Source of the DNA: Hallerella sp964587155
Lineage (GTDB): Bacteria; Fibrobacterota; Fibrobacteria; Fibrobacterales; Fibrobacteraceae
Length of the DNA stretch: 64,000 nucleotides
Direction: 5' to 3'
Assembly (NCBI GenBank): GCA_964587155.1
Contig: CAZPKF010000006.1
Coordinates: 62,001 to 126,000, forward strand
The translations under genes and the position numbers were made by a program. Shown piece by piece: positions 51,608 through 60,918 of this stretch (within the stretch, counting starts at the first letter, position 1; each line of letters begins with the position of its first letter). The notes beneath the pieces are model-generated. The model saw only the letters and a list, made by a program, of their open reading frames with translations, did no database searches and was not told the DNA's origin.

Positions 51608-52624
51608 TTACTTTTCGTAAACTTCCGTATAAGCGGCATCGGGGCGCACGCCAAACCGCACCATTTTAAACCGTTTTGCTTCGGGATAATAAGACCAGAG
51701 CATCCATTCATTCGCCATGTCCGTCCGTTTGGCTTTAATCATGACCGGCTTTTCTCCGTGGAAGAAATCCTGCTTATGCGGAATCATGCGCTCCATGGGG
51801 CGGTACTTGTGAACGCGCTCGCCGCAATGGCGTTCGATCATCCCCCTAGAATCTTTGCTCCAGACGATTTCCACATCGCATCCGTCTTCATCGCGAATTT
51901 TTTCACAGGAAGAAGGCCCTTCGGGACACCAGACGAATTTGCCGTATACTTCCCGTATTTCCGGATCATTGAAAACTTCTGCCCGGTGACGGTATTCCGC
52001 ATAACTATCGTAAACGCCCTCGAGACGATTCGTTTTGGAATTGTAATCTTCACATCCTTTTTGAGCCACGCGGACTTTGCGTTCAAAGAGGTCTATCTCC
52101 AACTGGCATTCCGGTTCCGAAAAAGAAAAACGCGCATGTCCCATGGTCTCTTTTGCCGGGATATTCCCCACAGCAAATTCTGCCCGGGAAAGCCCTTGCC
52201 CATTTTGAATGCGGATGTTGAATCGCCCGGGAGAATTCGGTGATTTTGAAAGAGTCACCGCCCCTGTCGCCGAAGAGTAAATGCCGCTCAAATCGGACGC
52301 GCGTTCTTTGAACCTCGCCAAATCCGCACGGCGCACATAGCCTTTTTTCGCAAAGCGCGTTTTTACGGGAATGTATTCCGGCGGAGAGGCCTGCGGTTCT
52401 TCGACATATTTCACCACACGCTTTTTCTTTTTGGAATTTTTCACCTTGACATATTCTACGACTTTCTTTTTTTTCGGCGGAATCGGAAGTTCTTCCACTT
52501 TGTCCGCAGCCTTCAATTCTCCAAGTATCCGCGACCGGGGATTCGCCTTTTGATAAACGGGAAGAGTTTGTTCCGCAAACAGGAACGCCGCAAGACACAC
52601 CACCAAACAGAAAATTTTCTTCAT
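51608..52624 (-). CDS. Secreted lysine-rich protein of unknown function
   Basis: A 338-residue protein with a signal peptide (MKKIFCLVVCLAAFLFA, cleaved before EQTLP). An N-terminal SH3-like stretch (LPVYQKANPRSRILGELKAADKVEEL) is followed by a long Lys-rich spacer (KKKKVVEYVKVKNSKKKKRV). A C-terminal domain contains six cysteines (WCPEGPSSCEKIRDEDGCDV). It is probably periplasmic. The spacer might bind an acidic cell-wall component. No family is recognised, though it resembles SH3b-like murein-binding proteins in its first 50 residues. Confidence 0.75.
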   Translation of the reverse strand: MKKIFCLVVCLAAFLFAEQTLPVYQKANPRSRILGELKAADKVEELPIPPKKKKVVEYVKVKNSKKKKRVVKYVEEPQASPPEYIPVKTRFAKKGYVRRADLARFKERASDLSGIYSSATGAVTLSKSPNSPGRFNIRIQNGQGLSRAEFAVGNIPAKETMGHARFSFSEPECQLEIDLFERKVRVAQKGCEDYNSKTNRLEGVYDSYAEYRHRAEVFNDPEIREVYGKFVWCPEGPSSCEKIRDEDGCDVEIVWSKDSRGMIERHCGERVHKYRPMERMIPHKQDFFHGEKPVMIKAKRTDMANEWMLWSYYPEAKRFKMVRFGVRPDAAYTEVYEK

Positions 52625-52685
52625 ACGGAGTATTTACATTTTTCTACCGCTGAAAAATGTAAAAATCTGGTCACATCGGGACTTT

Positions 52686-55600
52686 TCAGCGCAAGATGTC
52701 GCCCGTCAGCAATTTCACCTGAATTTCCGCTTTCCGCGCCGCGATCCGGGCAGAAAGCAGTGCTTCGCGGATCGTTCTCCACTGGCTTTGCGTTTCGCGG
52801 AATTCAAAATTCGTAATGCTTCCCGCATTCAAGCGTTCCTGCCCCAAGGCGAGCATTTCTGTCGCTAAGCTGTCGTTCCCTTCGGCGACTTCCAACGATT
52901 CCAACGCCCGAAGGTGCCTGTCGACGGCGTTCGCCACAGCCGTTTCGACATTCAACCGCACGTTTTCCACTTGAAGTTCCGCAGAGCGTTCCGCAATTTT
53001 CGCCTTTTCCACTTGGGCTCCGTCCGCAAGGCCGTTGAACAGATTCCACGTCAAAGCCGCCCCGAACCGAAAATACTGGCTGTTCGATTCTTCGGGATTG
53101 CTTTTGTCCGAAGCACCCGCAGTCGCATTCCAAGAGCCGTGCAAATTCAACTTCGGATACAAATTTGAACTGGCCCCTTTGCGGCTTTCCTGAGCGTAAT
53201 TCATTTGGGCTTTGGCAGAAACTAATTCCGCATTATTCAAAAGCGCTTGTTCTTTCGCCTTGCCCAGGCCTTCTTGCGTTTTCCACAACGGGGAACGTTC
53301 CACGCGGATGGAATCCGGGAGTTCGTCCGCACTTTGAATTGCGCCGCCGCCCATCAACTCATCAAGCAGGCGGACCGCCGTCGCCAAATTCGACCGGGTC
53401 AAAAGATTCGCCGCGCTGTCGCTTGAAAAATCCATTTGCGCAGAAAGATAATCCAACCGAGTCAGAGCTCCCGCTTCGTATTTGCTTTTCGCCAGTTCCC
53501 TTCTTGCGCGGGAAACTGCAAGGTTTGAATCCGAAAGCAACAGTGAAGACTTCGCGTTCACCGCATCGAAATAACTCGAAAGGACATTCGCCGCTAAATT
53601 GTCCCGTTCAGCTCGAAGCGCCGCCTTGGAACTTTCGACCAAAGCCTTGCCCGAATTGTAAGACGAAACGTCTTCAAAGCCGTCAAATACGGTATAATTG
53701 ACTGCAATCTGGAATGCATCGGAATGTCCCAAATCGCCATCTATATCCGATTTGACACCCGCTTGCGTTTTGGAATAGGCGTCGCCATACGTGTAATAAC
53801 GGGAAAGCGAAAGGTCCACCGTGGGAAGCAGGCCCTTGCGGGAACTTTTGACTCCGGATTCCGCACTTTTCACATTTTCTTCGTAAATCAGGGCTTTCGC
53901 ATTTTTTTCCAACGCGATTTGAACAGCCTCTTCTGGCGAAAGCGCAGCCTCCGCCGACTGCGGAACAGCCATCACCGCGACAAAAACCGCAGAGAGAATC
54001 CACGAAGCAGTGCGCATTCCCGTTTGCGAAAAAGACTTCGGTTCCGGATCCGTCGAAATCCGGTTCGCCGGACGCGGGGCAAAGAATGAATAAGCGGCAG
54101 GAACGACAAAAAGGGTCAGCGCCGTGGCAAAAGTCAATCCGCAAACAATGGTGACGCCCATGGCAATGCGGCTCGGAGCTCCTGTGAGAATCAGCGGAAC
54201 TGCACCCAAAACAGTCGAAAGGCTGGTCATGAGAATCGGACGAAAACGGAGACGCGCGGATTTTTTGGCGGCGGCAAGCCGGGAACATCCCGTACGCTCT
54301 GTAATCTGGTTTGCAAATTCCACAATCAAAATTCCGTTTTTGGTCACCAGCCCAAGCAGCAAGATCAATGCGATTTCACTGAAAATGTTGAGAGTTTGCC
54401 CAAAAAGATAAAGGGAAATAATCGCCCCGGCAATGGCTAACGGCACAGTGAAAAATGTGACGAACGGCGAGCGATAACTTTCAAATTGCCCGGCAAGCAC
54501 CAAGAAAATGCACGCCAGAGCGAGCAAAAAGACAATGTACAATCCGGACGAGCTTTCTTCGTATTCTTTAGAAGAACCGGCTAATTCCGTCTGGATATTC
54601 AACGAATCCGGAATGACTTTTTTGGCGATGCGACGCATTTCCTGCACGCCGTCCCCAACCGTTTTCCCCGGCATAAGCCCGGCAGAAACCGTAGCCGCAC
54701 TGAAACGGTTGTAACGCGGAAGCGACGGCGATGCGGATTTTTCCACATAAGAAATGAAATTCGAAACGGGAACCATTTCGCCCGAAGCATTCCGAACGCT
54801 GAGTTCATCCAAATTTGTCGGCGTGGATCGGTATTCGTAAGGAACCGCCCCAATGATATCGTATTGACGACCGTCCTTATAATATTCGCCATAAGTCTGG
54901 TCTCCCAGAGTCAACGCTATCACTTTAGCGATATCGTCGACGGAAACGCCCTGATCGTGCGCCATTTCCCTGTCTATTTCCACGTGGAGTTCCGGCTTGG
55001 TGAATTTCAAGTTCGCATTCACGACGCTGAACACGGGACTTTTCTCCGCTTCGGCGGTAAACTTCGGAAGAAGTTCGCGGAGCACTTCGATTTCACCCGC
55101 TTGCAACACGAATTGGACAGGCAATCCTCCCGATCCCGAACGGATGGTTTGCGGTTCAAAGACCATTACGCGCAAGTCCGGATAATTCGCCCCCAAGATT
55201 TGCACCTGCCGCGCAATTTCACTTTGAGACCGACGCTTGGACTTGTCACTGTTCAAAGTCACCCGGATCATGGAGCTGCCTCCGGAACGCGAGCCCGCCT
55301 GGATTTCTTCGTACTCCGAAGAATCCATGAGGGCAGTCATTTCTTCCACAAACGCTTCGGACATTTTTTTCGTTTTGCCAAGGCCCGTCCCCTCTGGCGC
55401 AGAAATATTCACCATGAACATGTTGCTGTCTTCTTGTGGCGCCATTTCACTGGAGATATTCGAAAAACAATAAAACGCCGCCGCGAGGAGTGCCGGAATC
55501 AACACGAAAATAACGCCGCGAACCCGCAAAAAACGGGAGAGCAAATAATCGTAAATCCGGTTCAAAGCCGCAAAAAAAGGTTCTGTCTTTTCGTAAAGGA

Positions 55601-57089
55601 CTCCCTTTTTTTGAGTGCGCAAAATCTTAGAGCAGAGCATCGGGGTCAACGTCAACGCACAAAATGTCGAAATGACGACAGTTCCAATCATGACCGCCAC
55701 AAATTCGCGAAAAAGAAGTCCCGTCATGCCGCCCAAAGCGAGCATCGGGACAAAAACCGCCATCAAAACGATGGATGTAGCGATCACTGCAAAAAAGATT
55801 TCATTCGTCCCGGCGACAGCAGCCTCTTTCGGCGACATCCGGCGTTCGATTTTCTGGTAAATGTTCTCCACAATCACAATGGCATCGTCAACGACAAGGC
55901 CTATCGCCAGGACCATCGCCAACAGGGTCAAGACGTTGATGGAAAAACCAAACAGGTAAAGTACAAAAAAGCTGCCGATGATGGAGACGGGAATCACCAC
56001 CATGGGAATCAAAGTACTTCTGCCCTCCCGCAAAAAGATAAAGATGACCGCCACCACGAGCAAGAAAGAAATGAAAATCGTCTCAATGACTTCCCTAATC
56101 GATGAGCGAATGTTCACCGAAGAATCCCGCCCGCTCAAAATTTGGATGTCCGATGGCAAATCCTGCCGAAGCGCTTCGACGCGTTTGTAAAATTCATCCG
56201 CAATTGCGACATGGTTCGCACCCGGTTGCGCAATGACAGCCACAGAAATCACATCTTTTCCGTTGCGCTTGAATCCCGTCCGAGTATCTTTGGGTTCATA
56301 GTGGATGGTCGCCACATCCGAAAGTCGTATAATGGAGCCGTCCGAAGCCGTCCGAATCGGGACGGAGTTGAATTCCGAAGGCTTTTCCAAACGTCCCAAC
56401 GTGCGAATGGAAAGATCCGTCGCCTGGCCTTCGAGTTTTCCGGCTGGGAGTTCTTCATTTTCCTTGGACAGCGCCAAAGATATGTCCGAAGGGGTCACGC
56501 CCAGAGCCTTCATGCGCAAAGGATCCAGCCAAATGCGGACAACAGGCGCTTTTTCTCCCCAAAGGTTCACTTCGGAAACGCCGGGAATCGTCTGCAGACG
56601 CTCCTTCACCACGTTCGATCCAATTTCCGAAAGGTCCATGGCATCTCGCGTATCCGAAAGGAGGCTTGCGATCAAAATCGGATCCGAATCCGAATCGGAT
56701 TTGTAAACGACAGGAGCATCCGCCTCATCGGGCAATTTACGTTGCACACGGGAAACACGGTCGCGGATATCGTTTGCCGCTGCTTCCAAGTCGGTCCCCA
56801 CTTCAAACTCAGCGCGGATTGTAGAATTTCCGTCGGAACTTGTCGATGTCAACGACTTGATTCCCGCGGCACTGTTCACGGACGCTTCGATGACTTCTGT
56901 CACTTCCGTTTCGACGACAGCGGCGTTGGCACCCGTATAATTGGTGCGGACCGTGATAATCGGAGAATCGACATTCGGGTATTCGCGGATGCCCAAATTC
57001 GACGCGCCAAAAGCGCCAATGAGCACAATGCCCAACGCCATCACGGTCATCAACACCGGACGGCGGATGGAAAGAGTCGAAAAGCTCAT
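52686..57089 (-). CDS. RND efflux pump fused to a TolC-like outer-membrane channel
   Basis: A 1467-residue fusion. Residues 1-1010 are a hydrophobe/amphiphile RND pump (AcrB type): SIRRPVLMTVMALGI, 12 helices, two large periplasmic loops and the proton-relay Asp pair in LVVDDAIVIVENIYQ. After a short linker, M1025 starts a second hydrophobic stretch (RTASWILSAVFVAVMA) ending in QSAEAAL, which looks like a signal peptide, and residues about 1047-1467 are a TolC/OprM family channel (SPEEAVQIALEKN, two repeats). There is no stop, frameshift or good ribosome-binding site at M1025, so it is a true fusion. The adaptor gene overlaps its start by four bases. The protein covers both membranes. Confidence 0.9.
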   Translation of the reverse strand: MSFSTLSIRRPVLMTVMALGIVLIGAFGASNLGIREYPNVDSPIITVRTNYTGANAAVVETEVTEVIEASVNSAAGIKSLTSTSSDGNSTIRAEFEVGTDLEAAANDIRDRVSRVQRKLPDEADAPVVYKSDSDSDPILIASLLSDTRDAMDLSEIGSNVVKERLQTIPGVSEVNLWGEKAPVVRIWLDPLRMKALGVTPSDISLALSKENEELPAGKLEGQATDLSIRTLGRLEKPSEFNSVPIRTASDGSIIRLSDVATIHYEPKDTRTGFKRNGKDVISVAVIAQPGANHVAIADEFYKRVEALRQDLPSDIQILSGRDSSVNIRSSIREVIETIFISFLLVVAVIFIFLREGRSTLIPMVVIPVSIIGSFFVLYLFGFSINVLTLLAMVLAIGLVVDDAIVIVENIYQKIERRMSPKEAAVAGTNEIFFAVIATSIVLMAVFVPMLALGGMTGLLFREFVAVMIGTVVISTFCALTLTPMLCSKILRTQKKGVLYEKTEPFFAALNRIYDYLLSRFLRVRGVIFVLIPALLAAAFYCFSNISSEMAPQEDSNMFMVNISAPEGTGLGKTKKMSEAFVEEMTALMDSSEYEEIQAGSRSGGSSMIRVTLNSDKSKRRSQSEIARQVQILGANYPDLRVMVFEPQTIRSGSGGLPVQFVLQAGEIEVLRELLPKFTAEAEKSPVFSVVNANLKFTKPELHVEIDREMAHDQGVSVDDIAKVIALTLGDQTYGEYYKDGRQYDIIGAVPYEYRSTPTNLDELSVRNASGEMVPVSNFISYVEKSASPSLPRYNRFSAATVSAGLMPGKTVGDGVQEMRRIAKKVIPDSLNIQTELAGSSKEYEESSSGLYIVFLLALACIFLVLAGQFESYRSPFVTFFTVPLAIAGAIISLYLFGQTLNIFSEIALILLLGLVTKNGILIVEFANQITERTGCSRLAAAKKSARLRFRPILMTSLSTVLGAVPLILTGAPSRIAMGVTIVCGLTFATALTLFVVPAAYSFFAPRPANRISTDPEPKSFSQTGMRTASWILSAVFVAVMAVPQSAEAALSPEEAVQIALEKNAKALIYEENVKSAESGVKSSRKGLLPTVDLSLSRYYTYGDAYSKTQAGVKSDIDGDLGHSDAFQIAVNYTVFDGFEDVSSYNSGKALVESSKAALRAERDNLAANVLSSYFDAVNAKSSLLLSDSNLAVSRARRELAKSKYEAGALTRLDYLSAQMDFSSDSAANLLTRSNLATAVRLLDELMGGGAIQSADELPDSIRVERSPLWKTQEGLGKAKEQALLNNAELVSAKAQMNYAQESRKGASSNLYPKLNLHGSWNATAGASDKSNPEESNSQYFRFGAALTWNLFNGLADGAQVEKAKIAERSAELQVENVRLNVETAVANAVDRHLRALESLEVAEGNDSLATEMLALGQERLNAGSITNFEFRETQSQWRTIREALLSARIAARKAEIQVKLLTGDILR

Positions 57090-58174
57090 TCGTTCACCCC
57101 GTAACTCATGTTGTTCGCAATTTCGCGGATCAATACGTTGCCGCCATCACGCACGCTCATCAATCCCGAAGCGATTACCGTATCACCCGCAGAAAGGCCT
57201 TCCATGATGTTGACCGTAATCGGCGTACGGAGTCCCGTCTTGACGTTGACCTTTTTCGCTTTGCCCTCTTGAACAATAAAAACATACGCGCCATCCGCAT
57301 CCAACGTAACCGCTTCGGATGGGACCGGCATTCCGGTCAATTCGCCCCGCCCAAATTCCATTTTCACACGGGCATAAGTCCCCGGAAGATATTTTCCATT
57401 CCGATTCGGCAAAGAGGCCCAGACTTTTCGCATACGGCTGGTCTCTGATACGGTCGCATCCATGAAGCGGACAACGGCTTCCGCAGAAGCGCCCTTTTCC
57501 GCATCTTCCAAAAAAATCCGGTCCCCAATTTTCAAACTGTGCGAAAAGCGCTGCGGCAAATTGAATTCCACTTTGATCTCACTCGTATTGGTGAGGTTCA
57601 CGAGAGCCGTTCCCGAAGTCATCCAGGCACCCTCCGAAACGGCGACAATGCCTAGCGTTCCGGAAAACGGTGCACGGATTTCCGTTTTCTTCAACTGCGC
57701 CAAGATAAGCTCTTTTGCCGCCGTCGCCGATTCCACCGCACTTTCCGCCGATTCCAATTCTTCTGCTGTCGCCCCGTCTTTTTCATAAAGGGTCTTCGTC
57801 CGTGCCGCTTTCTTTTGGGCAAGCTCCAACGCCGCCGAAGCGCTTTTCAAATTTGCCTGCAATTCAGAATCATCGAGCTTCGCCAAAAGGGTTCCCTTCG
57901 AAACTTTTTGCCCGTCCTTGGCATAGAGCTTCACCAACTTTCCAGAGGTTTCCGCTTTGAGTTCGACTTGATCTTTCGCGACAAGTTCCCCATCTGCAGA
58001 ATAAGTTCCCGAAGTCGAATCCGGCCGGGCAATGTAGCCCGTCACCCGAAGAAGTTTCCCAGCCGAGTCTCCGCGGCGCGCACCTTTGGCACCTTTGGGT
58101 TGTTCCGAAGAACAAGCGGACAAAATCATTCCCAACAAGAGGATGTATGCTAGAACTGCGATTGTTTTTTTCAC
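57086..58174 (-). CDS. RND periplasmic adaptor lipoprotein
   Basis: A 362-residue membrane-fusion protein linking pump and channel. It has a lipoprotein signal (LGMILSACSS, Cys21), a split lipoyl/barrel-sandwich domain (LKAETSGKLVKLYAKDGQ; IRAPFSGTLGIV), a helical hairpin between and beta-barrel and proximal domains (GMPVPSEAVTL). It begins with GTG preceded by AGCAGG. It overlaps the pump gene by four bases, so stoichiometric production is likely. Regulator genes are not adjacent. Confidence 0.92.
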   Translation of the reverse strand: MKKTIAVLAYILLLGMILSACSSEQPKGAKGARRGDSAGKLLRVTGYIARPDSTSGTYSADGELVAKDQVELKAETSGKLVKLYAKDGQKVSKGTLLAKLDDSELQANLKSASAALELAQKKAARTKTLYEKDGATAEELESAESAVESATAAKELILAQLKKTEIRAPFSGTLGIVAVSEGAWMTSGTALVNLTNTSEIKVEFNLPQRFSHSLKIGDRIFLEDAEKGASAEAVVRFMDATVSETSRMRKVWASLPNRNGKYLPGTYARVKMEFGRGELTGMPVPSEAVTLDADGAYVFIVQEGKAKKVNVKTGLRTPITVNIMEGLSAGDTVIASGLMSVRDGGNVLIREIANNMSYGVNE

Positions 58175-58303
58175 GTTTAAACCTGCTGAATTTCGAGATT
58201 TGGATGTTTTTTATCCGAAACCGGTTGCCCCATCGGGGTAAAACGTTTCACTTTTTACAAAACGATGACATCGAACAGACAAACAAAATCGCCATTAGCC
58301 CAT
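58175..58303. other. 129-base gap between the efflux operon and pmbA
   Basis: No gene; a short CCCC-GAT-GGGG hairpin is the only structure noticed. It probably contains the efflux operon promoter. Confidence 0.5.
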
Positions 58304-59632
58304 TCAATTCGCCAGTGCGATTTCAGGGAAGGCTAGCGCTGGCACTTGAAGGGCGCTCCAAGATTCCGGGTAGTCCTTTCCAATAGCCACCAGGGATTTT
58401 AACAAATCCACAAAATTCGCGCTGAGGGTAGCGCCTTCCACGGGGTGCAAAACTTGACCGTTTTCCACATAGAGTCCCTGAACTCCAATGCTCATGTCTC
58501 CGCTGATAGCGCTACAGCCGGAATTGCCTTCTAAGCGGACAACAAGCAAGCACCGGGGGAAAAGCTTCAACAATTCCGCAGTCGAATGCCTTCCCGGAAG
58601 CACCACCAAATTCGAGAACGCCGTTCCCACTTTTCCACCATAACTTCTGGCGGCAGCGCCGTTGCTTTTTTTCCCATCGATCCGCGCAGAATCCAAATTG
58701 TAAAGGAAGTCGGAAAGCACTCCATCTTCCACGACTGTCACCTTCTCCGCAAAAGTTCCTTCGGAATCGTACGTCCTCACTCCCGGAAGATCTTCGCGAG
58801 TCGGGTCCGAAAGGAGCGTCAACTTCGCCCCGGCAATTTGCTTCCCCATTTGATGTTGCAAACGGGATTGTCCCTTTTGAACTTGTTCCGCAAAAAAAGA
58901 CGACGCATACATGCCCAAAACTTGCCCGGCGACGCGTTCCGAAAAGACGACCGGCATTTTTCCCGATTCTATTTTCGAAGGATTCAACAATTCGAGAGCT
59001 CGTGTCACGGCCTTTTTCGCAATCCGTTCCGCGGAAAGATCTTTCAAATCAAGCACTTCCATGTCGTAAGTGCCCATTTTTTTTGATCCATCACGCTCGG
59101 CGACAACGCCGGCCCCAGCGCCGATACCGTTTCCACGATTTTCGAAATAGACTCCATTCGAATTGGCGAAAATGGAATGGTTTTCTCCTTTTGAACAACC
59201 TAGGTAAGGCACATTGGTAACTGTTTCCGAACTTTCAAAACAACGGCGTTCAATTTCGACAGAAAGATCCGCCATTTGGGAAAGTGTAACATTCGAAAGC
59301 TCCGGCTGAAAATGCTCTTTCCGCATGGGATGACTTTCCGGCTTTGGAAGTTCGATGGGCAACGGCTGCGTGAATTGCGTGTGCGACAGGGCGTCTTTCA
59401 AAGTTTGACGGAGCGCATTTTCCGTGAGCCGTTCCGTATAAGCGTATCCCGGATTTTCTCCCCGGAACGCGCGGATGCCGATGCCGACAGATTCCGAAAT
59501 TTCCGTATTCTGGACCTTCCCCTGAAAAACGGAAACCCCTTCGGATTTGGAATGCCCTCCGACGATATCAAATGCAGTCGCGGATTTCCGGGCTTCTTCC
59601 GCAAGAAACTGAACGGCTTCGGTGATGTTCAT
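58304..59632 (-). CDS. pmbA: Metalloprotease-related protein PmbA/TldE
   Basis: A 442-residue protein of the TldD/PmbA family. PmbA/TldE forms a heterodimer with TldD, which carries the metal site. Family blocks are SESVGIGIRAFRGENPGYAY, NSNGVYFENRGNGIGAGAGV, DSEGTFAEKVTVVEDGVLSD and GNSGCSAISGDMSIGVQGLY. The HExxxH motif of TldD is absent, which identifies the E-type subunit. It overlaps hemL by four bases. No tldD is in the window, so its partner must lie elsewhere. Confidence 0.9.
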   Translation of the reverse strand: MNITEAVQFLAEEARKSATAFDIVGGHSKSEGVSVFQGKVQNTEISESVGIGIRAFRGENPGYAYTERLTENALRQTLKDALSHTQFTQPLPIELPKPESHPMRKEHFQPELSNVTLSQMADLSVEIERRCFESSETVTNVPYLGCSKGENHSIFANSNGVYFENRGNGIGAGAGVVAERDGSKKMGTYDMEVLDLKDLSAERIAKKAVTRALELLNPSKIESGKMPVVFSERVAGQVLGMYASSFFAEQVQKGQSRLQHQMGKQIAGAKLTLLSDPTREDLPGVRTYDSEGTFAEKVTVVEDGVLSDFLYNLDSARIDGKKSNGAAARSYGGKVGTAFSNLVVLPGRHSTAELLKLFPRCLLVVRLEGNSGCSAISGDMSIGVQGLYVENGQVLHPVEGATLSANFVDLLKSLVAIGKDYPESWSALQVPALAFPEIALAN

Positions 59633-60918
59633 CGCAAGACCTTGTCAAATGCGTTGCGGGCTTTGAATGCGATCAGTTCCAAAACTTCTTCAGAATGAGT
59701 CGCGCTCAAAAAACTCGTTTCAAATTGCGAAGGCGGAAACAGAACTCCCTGTTCGAGCATCGCGTGGAAGAAAGTGGCAAAGCGTTTTGTATCCGCAGCC
59801 ATCGCCGTTTCCGTATCGACAACGGGAACGTCCGAGAAAAAGACGGTGAACATGGAGGCAACGCGATTGATTTGAACGTTCACCCCGGCATTTTCAGCCG
59901 CGAGTCGGAGCGAAGATTCGAGCAGCGCCCCTTTTCTTTCGAGAGTTTCCCACGGGGGCATCTTGTATAAGAGCCGCAGCTGAGAAAGCCCCGCAGTCAC
60001 CGCCATCGGATTCCCGGAAAGGGTTCCCGCTTGGTAAACTTTTCCCAAAGGGCTGACGTTTTGCATCAGGGAATCCTTCCCAGCATAAGCTGCCAGCGGC
60101 AATCCACCGCCGACAATTTTTCCCAAAGTGACCATGTCCGGTTCCACGCCGAACCGTTTTACCGCGCCGCCATCCGCAATGCGGAAACCCGTCATCACTT
60201 CGTCAAAAATCAAGACAGAACCATTTGCCGTGCAAAGTTCCCGAAGTCCTTCGAGGAATCCTTCTTGTGGAGGAACACATCCCATGTTACCGGCGACCGG
60301 CTCCACGATAACGGCTGCAATTTTACCCGGATGCGCATCGAACAACTCACGGACTTGTTCCAAATGATTGTAATCCGCTATCAAAGTATCACGGGCCACG
60401 CCCGGTGTCACTCCGAGAGAGCTAGGCGAACCGTGCGTCAAGGCACCGGATCCCGCCTGAATTAAAAAAGAATCGCCATGCCCGTGGTAACAGCCGCGGA
60501 ATTTGATAATCTTATTTCGCTTTGTCGCACCCCGCGCTACCCGGATGGCGCTCATCGTCGCTTCGGTTCCCGAATTCACCAATCGGATTTTTTCCATTCC
60601 CGGAATTTTCGAAAGGATGAGCTCCGCCAGTTCGACTTCAATGTCCGTGCACATGCCAAAGCTCAATCCGCGGGACAATTCATCGCGCAACGCTTCGATG
60701 ACTTCCGGTGGATTGTGACCCAAAATCATTGGCCCCCACGAACCGATGAGATCCACATATTGCGTTCCATCGTCCGCATAGAGAAATGGTCCCGTTGCCC
60801 GCTTCACAAAAACAGGCTCACCGCCCACGCCACCGAAGGCGCGCACCGGCGAATTCACTCCTCCGGGCAACACGTTCAACGCGCGGGTCCACCAAGAATT
60901 TTCTGCATTTTTAGTCAT
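59629..60918 (-). CDS. hemL: Glutamate-1-semialdehyde 2,1-aminomutase
   Basis: Converts glutamate-1-semialdehyde to 5-aminolevulinate for tetrapyrroles, with PLP. It has 429 residues. ALNVLPGGVNSPVRAFGGVG, GSWGPMILGHNPPEV, the PLP-binding LIFDEVMTGFR and the Schiff-base Lys in TLGKIVGGGLPLAAY are all present. MTKNAENSWW was chosen as start because its ATG overlaps the AlgX-like stop (TGATG) with an AAGG upstream. It is the middle gene of an AlgX-like-hemL-pmbA chain. Confidence 0.95.
   Translation of the reverse strand: MTKNAENSWWTRALNVLPGGVNSPVRAFGGVGGEPVFVKRATGPFLYADDGTQYVDLIGSWGPMILGHNPPEVIEALRDELSRGLSFGMCTDIEVELAELILSKIPGMEKIRLVNSGTEATMSAIRVARGATKRNKIIKFRGCYHGHGDSFLIQAGSGALTHGSPSSLGVTPGVARDTLIADYNHLEQVRELFDAHPGKIAAVIVEPVAGNMGCVPPQEGFLEGLRELCTANGSVLIFDEVMTGFRIADGGAVKRFGVEPDMVTLGKIVGGGLPLAAYAGKDSLMQNVSPLGKVYQAGTLSGNPMAVTAGLSQLRLLYKMPPWETLERKGALLESSLRLAAENAGVNVQINRVASMFTVFFSDVPVVDTETAMAADTKRFATFFHAMLEQGVLFPPSQFETSFLSATHSEEVLELIAFKARNAFDKVLR

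Noticed and set aside
54864..56105. Plus-strand frame of 413 codons inside the RND gene
   Set aside because: Antisense shadow; His/Arg-rich with no motif.
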